Shown: one piece after another, positions 19,634 to 29,213 of the stretch
Position numbering within the stretch: position 1 is the first letter of the stretch
Layout: the number at the start of each line of letters is the position of its first letter
Origin: Betaproteobacteria bacterium Ga0077540
GTDB taxonomy: Bacteria > Pseudomonadota > Gammaproteobacteria > Burkholderiales > Methylophilaceae
Assembly (NCBI GenBank): GCA_001464125.1
Contig: LNEP01000011.1
Coordinates: forward strand, 124,001 to 188,000
DNA: 64,000 nt
Direction of reading: 5' to 3'
Position numbers and translations under genes: made by a program
The notes under the pieces: generated by a model
Databases searched by the model: none
What the model saw: the letters and a program-made list of their open reading frames with translations, nothing else
What the model was told of the DNA's origin: nothing

Positions 19634-21124
19634 ATGTTAACCACGATTTCCCAGTCCGAATTTAATGCCTTATCAGCGCAAGGCTATAATCGCATCCCGC
19701 TGGTGCTTGAAACCTTTGCCGATTTGGATACGCCGTTATCTCTGTATCTGAAATTAGCCAATCAGCCGTTTTCCTACTTATTAGAAAGCGTGCAAGGCGG
19801 CGAACGTTTTGGACGCTATTCCATCATTGGCTTGCCTGCTAAAACGCGCATAGTGGCGCGCGGTCAACAACTGCAAGTGCTGCAGAATGGCATTGCCATT
19901 GAAACGCACGATGACATCAATCCCCTTGATTTCGTGAAAACCTACCAAGCGCGCTTTAAAACACCGCCTTATGAAGGTTTGCCACGCTTTACTGGCGGCT
20001 TAGCCGGCTATTTTGGCTACGAGACCATCCGTTATATTGAGAAACGCTTGGCGCACACGAACAAGCCTGATGTATTGGGCGTCCCAGATGTGTTATTGAT
20101 GGTGTCCGAGGAAATAGCTGTCATCGATAACTTAAGCGGCAAACTTTATTTTATTGTGTATGCCAATCCAGACGAAGCCGATGCTTACGCCAAAGCGCTT
20201 GCACGTATTCAATCCTTGCTGGGGATGTTACGCAAAACAGTCGCGATTCCAGAATCGCTGCCGATGCCCAAAACAGAGGCAAAATCAGAGTTTGGTGAAG
20301 AGTCGTTCAAAGCAGCAGTGAAAAAAGCGCAAGCCTATATTTTGGAAGGCGACATCATGCAGGTGGTGTTGAGCCAACGCATGTCGCAGCCGTTTGCTGC
20401 TCCACCACTCTCACTGTATCGTGCATTGCGTAGCCTCAATCCTTCTCCGTATATGTTCTATTACGATATGGGCGATCACCATGTAGTAGGCGCCTCGCCT
20501 GAAATTTTAGTGCGTTTGGAAGATGATACGGTCACCTCACGCCCGATTGCTGGTACGCGTCCACGTGGCAAAACACGAGAAGCCGATATTGCGCTAGCCG
20601 CTGAGTTGCTGGCAGACCCAAAAGAGCGCGCGGAGCACGTGCAGTTAATGGATTTAGGCCGCAATGATGTGGGTCGTGTGGCGCAAATTGGCTCGGTCAA
20701 AGTCACGGATAATATGATGATTGAGCGCTACTCCCATGTGATGCATATTGTGAGCAATGTAGAAGGCAAGTTGAAACCTGGACTCGATGCTATCGATGTC
20801 CTAAAAGCGACCTTTCCTGCTGGCACAGTCTCTGGTGCGCCAAAGGTACGTGCCATGGAAATCATTGATGAACTAGAACCCAGCAAACGCGGCATTTATG
20901 CGGGCGCAGTGGGTTATTTAGGTTTTAATGGTGATATGGACGTGGCGATTGCCATTCGTACCGCGGTGATTAAAGACAATATGCTTTACGTGCAAGCAGG
21001 TGCGGGAATCGTGGCAGATTCGGTGCCGCAATCCGAATGGGAAGAGACCCAGAATAAAGCGAAAGCAGTGATACGCGCTGCTGAATTAGTGCAAGCAGGA
21101 CTTGATAGCAAAGGTGAACAATAA
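19634..21124 (+). CDS. trpE: Anthranilate synthase component I
   Basis: A 496-residue chorismate-utilising enzyme. Conserved blocks are [46 protein letters not shown], the catalytic-site [16 protein letters not shown] and [13 protein letters not shown]. With TrpG it converts chorismate to anthranilate. The N-terminal domain has [19 protein letters not shown] near the Trp feedback site. It starts the trp operon; trpG begins on the base where trpE ends. Confidence 0.97.
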   Translation: MLTTISQSEFNALSAQGYNRIPLVLETFADLDTPLSLYLKLANQPFSYLLESVQGGERFGRYSIIGLPAKTRIVARGQQLQVLQNGIAIETHDDINPLDFVKTYQARFKTPPYEGLPRFTGGLAGYFGYETIRYIEKRLAHTNKPDVLGVPDVLLMVSEEIAVIDNLSGKLYFIVYANPDEADAYAKALARIQSLLGMLRKTVAIPESLPMPKTEAKSEFGEESFKAAVKKAQAYILEGDIMQVVLSQRMSQPFAAPPLSLYRALRSLNPSPYMFYYDMGDHHVVGASPEILVRLEDDTVTSRPIAGTRPRGKTREADIALAAELLADPKERAEHVQLMDLGRNDVGRVAQIGSVKVTDNMMIERYSHVMHIVSNVEGKLKPGLDAIDVLKATFPAGTVSGAPKVRAMEIIDELEPSKRGIYAGAVGYLGFNGDMDVAIAIRTAVIKDNMLYVQAGAGIVADSVPQSEWEETQNKAKAVIRAAELVQAGLDSKGEQ

Positions 21125-21693
21125 TGTTACTGATGATCGATAACTACGACTCGTTTACCTACAACTTGGTCCAATATTTTGGTGAGCTTGGTCAAGATGT
21201 GCAGGTATACCGTAATGATGAAATTGATTTGGCGACTGTGGCAAAGCTAAAGCCACGTCATATTGTCATCTCTCCTGGCCCATGCACGCCTAACGAGGCC
21301 GGTATTTCGGTGCCGCTCATTCATGAATTCGCTGGCAAGATTCCATTGCTGGGCGTGTGTTTAGGCCACCAAAGTATTGGCCAAGCGTTTGGCGGAAAGA
21401 TTATTAAAGCCAAAACCTTGATGCACGGTAAAACCTCACTGATTCATCATGAGAATGTCGGTGTGTTCCGCAACTTGCCCAACCCCTATACCGCGACCCG
21501 TTACCATTCATTGGTAATTGAGCGTGAGACGATTCCGGATTGTTTAGAAATCACAGCATGGACGGAAGATGATGAGATTATGGGCGTGCGTCACAAAACC
21601 TTGCCGGTAGAAGGCGTGCAATTTCACCCAGAATCTATTTTGACTGAGCATGGTCATGCGTTATTGGATAATTTTCTGAAAGCGTATTCATGA
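21124..21693 (+). CDS. trpG: Anthranilate synthase component II (glutamine amidotransferase)
   Basis: A 189-residue class I glutamine amidotransferase. It starts [19 protein letters not shown], with the nucleophile Cys in [15 protein letters not shown] and the catalytic His/Glu in [13 protein letters not shown]. It supplies ammonia to TrpE and may also serve PabB. It overlaps trpE by one base (TAATG) and trpD by four (21690-21693), showing coupling on both sides. Confidence 0.97.
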   Translation: MLLMIDNYDSFTYNLVQYFGELGQDVQVYRNDEIDLATVAKLKPRHIVISPGPCTPNEAGISVPLIHEFAGKIPLLGVCLGHQSIGQAFGGKIIKAKTLMHGKTSLIHHENVGVFRNLPNPYTATRYHSLVIERETIPDCLEITAWTEDDEIMGVRHKTLPVEGVQFHPESILTEHGHALLDNFLKAYS

Positions 21694-22715
21694 GCATGAA
21701 CCCAAAAATTGCACTGCAACGCTTGATAGACCATGCCGATTTTTCCCATGAGGAAATGCTGGCGATCATGCAGCAAATCATGGGTGGCGAATTCACACCC
21801 ATACAAATCGCTGGTTTTCTTTGCGCCTTACGCGTAAAAGGTGAAACCGTGACTGAGATAGCGGCCGCGGCACAAGTGATGCGCGAGCTCTCCAGCAAGG
21901 TAGAGGTGACTGATGCACGTCATCTGATTGATACCTGCGGCACTGGTGGCGCCCCCAATAAGGCATTTAATGTGTCTACAGCCTCTGCATTTGTGGCGGC
22001 AGGCGCTGGGGCAAGAATCGCCAAACACGGTGGACGCGCAGCGTCTTCCAAAAGCGGTTCAGCCGATGTGCTGGAAGCATTAGGTGTGAACATCAGCCTT
22101 ACACCAGAGCAAGTCGCACGTTGCGTGAATGAAGCGGGCATTGGTTTTATGTTTGCCCCTAACCACCATGCTGCCATGAAGTATGCGGCACCTGTTCGGC
22201 GTGAGTTGGGCATTCGCACGATGTTTAATTTGCTGGGACCCATGACCAATCCAGCAGGCGCTAAGCGTCAAGTGATGGGGGTGTTCCACCGTGATTTAGT
22301 GCCATTACTGGCGCAGACCCTACAAAAACTGGGTAGTGAGCACGTGATGGTGGTGCATAGCGCCGATGAAATGGATGAAATCTCATTTTCAGCAGATACT
22401 TATGTGGCTGAACTTAAGGATGGCCAAGTGCAAGAATACACGCTTAACCCAACGCAATTCGGCATGCCATTGCATGATATCAATAGTATCCGTGTGGAAA
22501 ATGCGCAGCATTCCAGTGAAATCATTCTTGGCCTTTTGTCTGGCGAAAAAGGCCCTGCGCGTGACATCGTGCTATTGAACGCAGGGGCAGCTATTTATGT
22601 GTCTGGCCTAGCCGCCGACATGCAAGCGGGCATTGCGCAAGCCGCGCTCGCTATTGATTCTGGTGCGGCGCTAAATAAACTGCAACAGCTTAAGGTACTG
22701 AGCCAGCCAGCATGA
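21690..22715 (+). CDS. trpD: Anthranilate phosphoribosyltransferase
   Basis: A 341-residue type III phosphoribosyltransferase. Motifs are [41 protein letters not shown] and [22 protein letters not shown]. It joins anthranilate to PRPP. Length and motifs are normal. Its TGA overlaps the ATG of a DUF3465 lipoprotein gene, an unusual insertion ahead of trpC. Confidence 0.97.
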   Translation: MSMNPKIALQRLIDHADFSHEEMLAIMQQIMGGEFTPIQIAGFLCALRVKGETVTEIAAAAQVMRELSSKVEVTDARHLIDTCGTGGAPNKAFNVSTASAFVAAGAGARIAKHGGRAASSKSGSADVLEALGVNISLTPEQVARCVNEAGIGFMFAPNHHAAMKYAAPVRRELGIRTMFNLLGPMTNPAGAKRQVMGVFHRDLVPLLAQTLQKLGSEHVMVVHSADEMDEISFSADTYVAELKDGQVQEYTLNPTQFGMPLHDINSIRVENAQHSSEIILGLLSGEKGPARDIVLLNAGAAIYVSGLAADMQAGIAQAALAIDSGAALNKLQQLKVLSQPA

Positions 22716-23206
22716 CGCGCTTCACGCTGATTGCACTATCTGTTTGTTTGGTAGCTTGTCTGCAAGCGCCGCAGGAGGATGTAGGGCTCAACCAGCCGCA
22801 ATCGGCAGTAGCGGTTAAAGACACCACGCAAACGCTTGATTTAAAGCCATTAAGTAATCAGTTCAATTTAGATGTAAACCAGACAGTTGTTGATGCATTT
22901 GAACGCAGGCAAAGTGATGTTTGGGTGCAAGGTGCGGGGATTGTGACCAAATTATTGCCAGACGACAACAAAGGCTCGCGTCATCAAAAATTTTTAGTAC
23001 GCATCAACGAAAAGCAGAGTTTGTTATTTGCACACAATATAGATTTATCACCGAGAATTAATGCTTTGAAAGTCGGTGATAGCATCGAGTTTAAAGGTGA
23101 GTACGTGTTCAACCCCAAAGGTGGCGTGATCCATTGGACGCACCATGACCCTAAAGGGCAGCAGCAAGGTGGATGGATTAAACATCAAGGAAACACATTT
23201 GAGTAA
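22712..23206 (+). CDS. DUF3465 lipoprotein inside the trp operon
   Basis: A 164-residue protein with a lipoprotein signal (RFTLIALSVCLVAC, lipobox Cys at about residue 16). After a 45-residue linker comes a DUF3465 domain of small OB-like character: VWVQGAGIVTKLLPDDN, GSRHQKFLVRINEKQSLLFAHNIDL and the C-terminal GGVIHWTHHDPKGQQ. The family has no known function. The gene overlaps trpD by 4 bp (ATGA) and ends 6 bp before trpC, so it is embedded in the trp transcript and translationally coupled. Confidence 0.85.
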   Translation: MTRFTLIALSVCLVACLQAPQEDVGLNQPQSAVAVKDTTQTLDLKPLSNQFNLDVNQTVVDAFERRQSDVWVQGAGIVTKLLPDDNKGSRHQKFLVRINEKQSLLFAHNIDLSPRINALKVGDSIEFKGEYVFNPKGGVIHWTHHDPKGQQQGGWIKHQGNTFE

Positions 23207-23212
23207 GAGAAT

Positions 23213-25007
<1,795 letters not shown>

Positions 25008-25012
25008 TTGTT

Positions 25013-25339
25013 ATGAAAGAAATACTATTCCTCGCAGCGATTTATCTTATTTATGTAAATTTTTTTGGTGAAGAGTCTGGATGTGAAAAGTATGCCTCAA
25101 AATTCTCATGCAAGTATGTAATCGAAAAAGCTGATTTTGATGTTTATTATTGGAAAAAAGTTGCTGATGGCAACCCAGATGATGAGCAACTGATTGGAAG
25201 AGTGAAAGGACTTGTTGAATGTAAAAACAAGGCAATTCAGCACTCGATTTTTATTAATGAAGCCTGGAATGATCGAGCATACATCTGCTTATTAGTTAGG
25301 GATGGAAGCAATTTGGAAAAACACAGGTTACTTAATTAG
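25013..25339 (+). CDS. Small secreted cysteine-containing protein of unknown function
   Basis: A 108-residue protein starting at ATG 25013, 5 bp after the hemB stop. The first 18 residues (MKEILFLAAIYLIYVNFF) are hydrophobic, suggesting a signal peptide or membrane anchor. The rest is charged and holds four cysteines (in ESGCEK, KFSCKY, VECKNK and YICLL), which could form two disulfides. Base composition is more AT-rich than hemB. I recognise no family. A structured repeat begins just after the stop. Confidence 0.5.
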   Translation: MKEILFLAAIYLIYVNFFGEESGCEKYASKFSCKYVIEKADFDVYYWKKVADGNPDDEQLIGRVKGLVECKNKAIQHSIFINEAWNDRAYICLLVRDGSNLEKHRLLN

Positions 25340-25350
25340 CTCTGGATTTT

Positions 25351-25577
25351 TCGCCTCTAGGCGAGTTACTTTACTTTTGCTTGCTCAAAAGAAAGTAACC
25401 AAACAAAAGAGCACCCCGCTGCCGCTTTACCCTTCGGTCTTAGCGCCGCATATGCGTGGTGACTGCGGAACTCGTGCTTTCAGCACTCAAACAGTCCTCG
25501 TCACCTTGCATCTGCCGCTCAAGCCTCAGGCGCGACAGAGGGGGAAGTTAAAAAGCCCGCAAGTGCGGGCTTTTTAA
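25351..25577. repeat. Structured intergenic repeat-like element
   Basis: About 225 bp of sequence unlike its neighbours. It contains TCGCC/GGCGA (25351-25364) and then a strong hairpin whose arms GTTACTTT-a-CTTTTG (25365-25379) and CAAAAGAAAGTAAC (25386-25399) pair over 14 bp with one bulged A. A GC-rich block with partly repeated GTGACTGCGGAACTCGTGCTTTC and CAGTCCTCGTCACC segments follows, ending in a terminator. Similar 'AAAGTAACCAAA...CGCTGCCGC' sequence is, from memory, dispersed between genes in many proteobacterial genomes. An open frame across it (25302-25577) appears spurious. Confidence 0.5.
25550..25575. terminator. Bidirectional intrinsic terminator
   Basis: A perfect 11-bp stem AAAAAGCCCGC / GCGGGCTTTTT with an AAGT loop. 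A and T runs on both sides allow it to act on the plus-strand transcript (hemB and the unknown small gene) and on the minus-strand cytochrome b561 gene that ends at 25600. Confidence 0.9.
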
Positions 25578-25599
25578 TGGGAGCTACCTGGAGAGACAA

Positions 25600-26196
25600 T
25601 CACTTCAAAGTCATGCGCTGCATGGTGGTGTCTTTATCAATAAACTTATGTTTAAGCGCACCAAGGATATGGACGATGATAACCAATAAAATAATCACAC
25701 CGATGATTTCGTGCGCTTCTTTAAATACATCACGTAATCCTTTGTTATCCAAACCCGGCAGAAACTCTAAACCAAACCACTTCACGCCGTATTTACTTGA
25801 CATGGCCATGACAACACCACTTACGGGTAAAGCCACCATCAGCAAATACAATAGATGGTGTGCGCCTGTGGCAAGTTTGCGCTCTATAGCGCTGTAGCTG
25901 CTAAGTAACGAAGGTGGTTTGTGGGTAATACGCCAAAAAATACGGAAGGCGATTAGTGCAAGCAGGGTGATGCCGATAGATTTGTGCAAATTAAAGTAGA
26001 AAGTACGTGGGCTGGCTTCTTCTGCTAATTGCCAGGTGTAAATGCCTAAATCAAATAAATCGTATGCCATTTGTTTGGGTGCTTCTTTGGGGAGTTCACT
26101 CATGTACCAGCCTAATGCAAACATGGCAAAAATAGCGATAGCGATTAACCAGTGAAGCACCACTGCGGTTTTGGTATAACGATTATTTACATTCAT
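25600..26196 (-). CDS. Cytochrome b561 family protein
   Basis: A 198-residue membrane protein with four predicted helices. Haem-ligand histidines fall in AVVLHWLIAIAIF (helix 1), FYFNLHKSIGITLLAL (helix 2), TGAHHLLYLLMVALPVSGVVM (helix 3) and FKEAHEIIGVIILLVIIVHILGALKH (helix 4). The di-haem b561 group oxidises quinol or takes electrons from periplasmic partners. It diverges from a SoxH-like hydrolase across a 134-bp spacer holding a CRP-type palindrome, so both may respond to one regulator. Confidence 0.88.
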   Translation of the reverse strand: MNVNNRYTKTAVVLHWLIAIAIFAMFALGWYMSELPKEAPKQMAYDLFDLGIYTWQLAEEASPRTFYFNLHKSIGITLLALIAFRIFWRITHKPPSLLSSYSAIERKLATGAHHLLYLLMVALPVSGVVMAMSSKYGVKWFGLEFLPGLDNKGLRDVFKEAHEIIGVIILLVIIVHILGALKHKFIDKDTTMQRMTLK

Positions 26197-26234
26197 CCAC
26201 GACTCCTCATATTATTTATAAGCTTATAGTTATG

Positions 26235-26252
26235 GTGTGACAGCCGTCACAC
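26235..26252. promoter_or_regulatory. CRP/FNR-family operator palindrome
   Basis: GTGTGAC-AGCC-GTCACAC is a perfect 7+7 bp inverted repeat that fits TGTGA-N6-TCACA, the consensus of CRP/Vfr-type regulators. It lies 39 bp upstream of the cytochrome b561 start (minus) and 79 bp upstream of the SoxH-like start (plus), a position suited to control of either gene. Which regulator binds is not known. Confidence 0.7.
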
Positions 26253-26330
26253 ACATTTGTTGCTCTTAACGCATAATATTAGCGTATTCTCTGTAATACA
26301 CCGTGTGTAAAATCATTAAAAGGAAAACGC

Positions 26331-27254
26331 ATGCTACGTCTAACCCTATATTTGTTGGCCTTGATTTCAACTGCCTGTGCGCAAGCAGAGGTGGGGCATG
26401 CTGCCTTTAACGTTAAGAAAGTGGCGGAAGGTATTTACGTGCATCATGGCGAGCATTTGGATATTGATACAGGTTACCAAGGCGATATCTGCAACACGAG
26501 TTTTGTCGTGGGTAGCAAAGGCGTGGCGGTCATTGATACTGGCGGCAGCTTAAAGGTGGGTCAGCAGTTGCGTGATGCCATCCGCAAAGTCACTGATAAG
26601 CCTATTCTTTATGTGATCAACACCCATGTGCACCCTGATCATGTCTATGGCAATGCCGCATTTTTGGAAGACAAACCACAGTTTGTTGGGCATGCAAAAC
26701 TCAGCGATATGCTGCAATTACGTAAAGACGCCTATGAAAAGCTAAACAGCAAGTATTTGGGTAGCGATGCCAAGGGTACGGTACAAGTTCTGCCTACACT
26801 AGTGGCCAAAGACAAGACGGTGCTGGATTTGGGAGATACAACACTTACTGTGGTGCCCTACGGTGTTGCACATACCAATACGGATATTTCGGTGATGGAT
26901 AGCAAAACCGCTACATTATTTACGGGCGATTTGTTATTCATTGAGCGCACACCAGTGGTAGAGGGCGATATCAAAGGCTTGATTGCAACGATTGATACCC
27001 TAAAGACGTATCCGGCAAAACAAGTGGTGCCTGGTCATGGCCCAGTGGCGAAAGATTGGATAAAAGCCTTGGAAAATGAACAACGTTATCTCAATGCTGT
27101 GCTCAGCGATGTACGTGCTGCCATCAAAAAAGGCGACAGCATGGAACAGGCGATGGCCACTGCGGCTGCGGGTGAACGCGATAAATGGTTGTTGTTTGAT
27201 ATTGCCAATCGCAGAAATGTGAATACGATTTTTACTGCGCTGGAATGGGAATAA
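26331..27254 (+). CDS. SoxH-like metallo-beta-lactamase-fold hydrolase (quinoprotein relay type)
   Basis: A 307-residue secreted protein with a signal peptide (about 1-20, ends ACAQAEV). The MBL-fold metal motif is INTHVHPDHVYGNAAF (HxHxDH). The other ligands are in YGVAHTNTD (His), FTGDLLFIE (Asp) and VVPGHGPVA (His). It resembles the SoxH-related hydrolases found near PQQ-dependent alcohol oxidation systems in methylotrophs ('quinoprotein relay system zinc metallohydrolase'); this placement is from memory of the family. Ribosome site AAAAGGAAAACGC precedes the ATG. Confidence 0.8.
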   Translation: MLRLTLYLLALISTACAQAEVGHAAFNVKKVAEGIYVHHGEHLDIDTGYQGDICNTSFVVGSKGVAVIDTGGSLKVGQQLRDAIRKVTDKPILYVINTHVHPDHVYGNAAFLEDKPQFVGHAKLSDMLQLRKDAYEKLNSKYLGSDAKGTVQVLPTLVAKDKTVLDLGDTTLTVVPYGVAHTNTDISVMDSKTATLFTGDLLFIERTPVVEGDIKGLIATIDTLKTYPAKQVVPGHGPVAKDWIKALENEQRYLNAVLSDVRAAIKKGDSMEQAMATAAAGERDKWLLFDIANRRNVNTIFTALEWE

Positions 27255-27293
27255 AAAAACAGGTGAGCGCTTAAGCGCACCACCTGTTTTTTA
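27255..27293. terminator. Intrinsic terminator between SoxH-like and doxX genes
   Basis: The AAAAAACAGGTG arm (27255-27266) pairs with CACCTGTTTTTT (27282-27293). An inner self-complementary AGCGCTTAAGCGC forms the apex. The A and T runs make it usable by both convergent genes. Confidence 0.88.
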
Positions 27294-27309
27294 TTAAGAG
27301 TTGAGTCGA

Positions 27310-27690
27310 TTATTTTTTGATGTTATCTAAACTCAATGCGCTTTGCGGGTAAGTGCTGAGTAACAGCATGCCACCAGCAATGCCAAGGTACAAAAAGAAC
27401 ACTTCTGGAAACATGCGGCCAAGCACAACTGCCAAGAACAAGGCCAATACCATCATTACACGTGCGGCAATCTTGGTTTTAAATCCCACAAGCAACGCTA
27501 CACCACCCACCAATTGCACAAGAATTAACAGCGGCGCAAAAATGCCAGGTAAACCAAACTGCCCCAATGTCATTTGATATTGTAAGTAACCATCTGGGTT
27601 AGACGTAATACTGCTTAGGCGTAGCAATACAAGCCCTAAAAATACCAATGCCAGCAACACTCTGGCGATTGTGGTTTGATAACTTTGCAT
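27310..27690 (-). CDS. DoxX family membrane protein
   Basis: A 126-residue protein with four predicted membrane helices and DoxX features: IARVLLALVFLGLVLLRLSS at the N-terminus and FGLPGIFAPLLILVQLVGGVALLVGFKTKIAARVM in the middle. DoxX-like proteins are linked to quinone or thiosulfate oxidation and to oxidative stress membrane complexes, but the role here is unassigned. It converges with the SoxH-like gene across a shared terminator. Confidence 0.82.
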   Translation of the reverse strand: MQSYQTTIARVLLALVFLGLVLLRLSSITSNPDGYLQYQMTLGQFGLPGIFAPLLILVQLVGGVALLVGFKTKIAARVMMVLALFLAVVLGRMFPEVFFLYLGIAGGMLLLSTYPQSALSLDNIKK

Positions 27691-27791
27691 AAAAAACCCT
27701 ATAAAATGTCAACAAAATGTAAGTGTGCATAATGCCTGTATGGCTGATGAATTGCAATCTTAAGCCACCCCAATGACCAAAAGACACAGTG

Positions 27792-28229
27792 ATGACCGCA
27801 AAGTTTAGTATCGAACAAACCACTTGGCAGGGCCCCAAGCAAGGCATGCTAAAGGCCTTACGCCAACAAGTATTTATTGTTGAGCAATCGGTGCCAGAGT
27901 ATATTGAGTGGGATGAATATGACGACACGGCCATTCATTTATTAGCCACGGATGAAACGGGCAAAGCAATCGGATGCGCACGAATTCTGCTTGCGCGTGG
28001 ACGTGTAGGCCGTATGGGGGTGCTACAAGCGTGGCGCGGTCATGGTGTGGGCATGGCGTTGTTGCATGAGGCCATTGTTATTTGCAAGCAACTAGGGTTA
28101 ACGCAACTCCAGTTGTCATCGCAAACCCATGCGATTCAATTTTACGAAAAAGCGGGGTTTGTGGTCACGAGCGATGCCTACATAGACGCCAATATTTGGC
28201 ATAAGGACATGGTGTTGAAATGGGCATGA
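27792..28229 (+). CDS. GNAT family N-acetyltransferase (ElaA-like)
   Basis: A 145-residue GNAT protein. It has LRQQVFIVEQSVPEYIEWDEYDD (ElaA-like N-terminal block), the acetyl-CoA loop VGRMGVLQAWRGHGVGMALL and a C-terminal AIQFYEKAGFVV. The substrate is unknown. The ATG at 27792 is used; a GTG directly precedes it in frame. It stands alone, 101 bp from the divergent doxX gene. Confidence 0.88.
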   Translation: MTAKFSIEQTTWQGPKQGMLKALRQQVFIVEQSVPEYIEWDEYDDTAIHLLATDETGKAIGCARILLARGRVGRMGVLQAWRGHGVGMALLHEAIVICKQLGLTQLQLSSQTHAIQFYEKAGFVVTSDAYIDANIWHKDMVLKWA

Positions 28230-28253
28230 CTTTATGTTGCAAGCCTAAAATTG

Positions 28254-28259
28254 TATAAT
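28254..28259 (+). promoter_or_regulatory. Candidate -10 element for the Fae-family gene
   Basis: TATAAT lies 62 bp upstream of the Fae-family ATG. No matching -35 at 16-18 bp was seen; a TTGCAA lies only 11 bp upstream. The gene has a good ribosome site (AAGGA about 7 bp before ATG). Confidence 0.4.
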
Positions 28260-28320
28260 GTTCGCTCAAACTTTTAGTCATCCTAATCCGCAATATTTCA
28301 TTCTTCATTAAGGAAAAACC

Positions 28321-28863
28321 ATGTCAAAAATCGTTTTAAAAGCAGGCGAAGCCACCGTATTTAGCGAAGGCAAAGACGTCACAGCGGCCATGCCAGAAAT
28401 CGTTATCGGTGCAGTAGATGGCCCAGTAGGTACAGCATTTGCCAACATGATGGCGCAAACCAAAGGCCATACTGCCATGTTTGCCGTGCGCGACATTAAC
28501 CAATTGGTACGTCCTGCTTGCATGATGGTGCCAAAAGTAACGCTTAAAGATTCACTCAACATTGAGTTGTTTGGTGGCGTGGTGCAAGCCGGCGTGGCCG
28601 ATGGTATTTTGGATGCTGTGATTGAAGGCATTATTCCTAAAGACCAAGTGAATGATTTATGCATCATTGCTTTGCTGTGGATTGATCCGGGCTGTGCAAA
28701 AGAAGCTAACTTAGACAAAGCCGACTTGTACAAAAACAACTACGATGCGATTAAATTAGCACTCAAACGTGCATTAAATGATGAGCCTAGCATTGATGAG
28801 TTGATTGCAAACCGTCACAAAATCAAACACTGTATGTGGGAAGATAGCTGGGATCAAAAATAA
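28321..28863 (+). CDS. Formaldehyde-activating enzyme (Fae) family paralogue lacking the conserved active-site His
   Basis: A 180-residue protein homologous to Fae, which condenses formaldehyde with tetrahydromethanopterin in methylotrophs. Alignable blocks are PEIVIGAVDGPVGTAFANMM, MMVPKVTLKD, QAGVADGILDAVIEGIIPKDQVNDL and NYDAIKLALKRALNDEP. The conserved His of classical Fae (in AHIDLIIG of Methylorubrum) is replaced by Met24 (AMPEIVIG). It also has a C-terminal extension (NRHKIKHCMWEDSWDQK) absent from Fae1. It is therefore a Fae-like paralogue whose catalytic role is uncertain. Confidence 0.88.
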   Translation: MSKIVLKAGEATVFSEGKDVTAAMPEIVIGAVDGPVGTAFANMMAQTKGHTAMFAVRDINQLVRPACMMVPKVTLKDSLNIELFGGVVQAGVADGILDAVIEGIIPKDQVNDLCIIALLWIDPGCAKEANLDKADLYKNNYDAIKLALKRALNDEPSIDELIANRHKIKHCMWEDSWDQK

Positions 28864-28938
28864 TCTGATTTTAGAATTCCCCACACGCAAAAAATATTTG
28901 CTATGATGAATATTGTCGTGGGTTGTGGGGAGATTGTT

Positions 28939-29169
28939 ATGTCAGACCGTAATGTATGTATGGAAGCATTTGAGCGTTTATGCGCCGATGTGAATACCGA
29001 TAAAAAATCAGAAATCAATAAAGAAGATTATTGGTTGTTTGAGTTGGGTTTTCGTTCTGCCATTGAAGAATTGTTGAATATTGCAGATACAGGAAGTCAA
29101 ACGCGAGAATTTGTATCGCCGCGTTTTCAAATGCTCGCAGACCGCATTTTGCAATCCAGAATGCATTAA
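28939..29169 (+). CDS. Small hypothetical protein
   Basis: A 76-residue protein, MSDRNVCMEAFERLCADV..., predicted mostly helical and soluble. The ATG at 28939 is chosen because GGGGAG lies 7 bp upstream; the frame is open to an earlier ATG at 28903. I recognise no family. It follows the Fae paralogue by 75 bp and ends at a strong terminator, so it may share that transcript. Confidence 0.55.
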   Translation: MSDRNVCMEAFERLCADVNTDKKSEINKEDYWLFELGFRSAIEELLNIADTGSQTREFVSPRFQMLADRILQSRMH

Positions 29170-29172
29170 ATT

Positions 29173-29200
29173 AAAAAGCCGACTTAGCGTCGGCTTTTTT
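29173..29200. terminator. Intrinsic terminator
   Basis: An 11-bp stem AAAAAGCCGAC / GTCGGCTTTTT with a TTAGC loop and a T6 run. It ends the plus-strand Fae/small-protein unit and, with the A-run, probably also the convergent DUF748 gene ending at 29214. Confidence 0.92.
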
Positions 29201-29213
29201 GTCTTTGAAATGA

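Noticed and set aside
25302-25577. A 91-codon open frame with an Arg/Lys/Leu-rich product (LLLLAQKKVTKQKS)
   Set aside because: It lies across the structured repeat and terminator, overlaps the 3' end of the unknown small gene, has no ribosome site, and its product has the biased composition of translated repeat DNA.
28237-28259. TTGCAA plus TATAAT as a full sigma-70 promoter for the Fae paralogue
   Set aside because: The spacer is only 11 bp; just the -10 candidate is kept.
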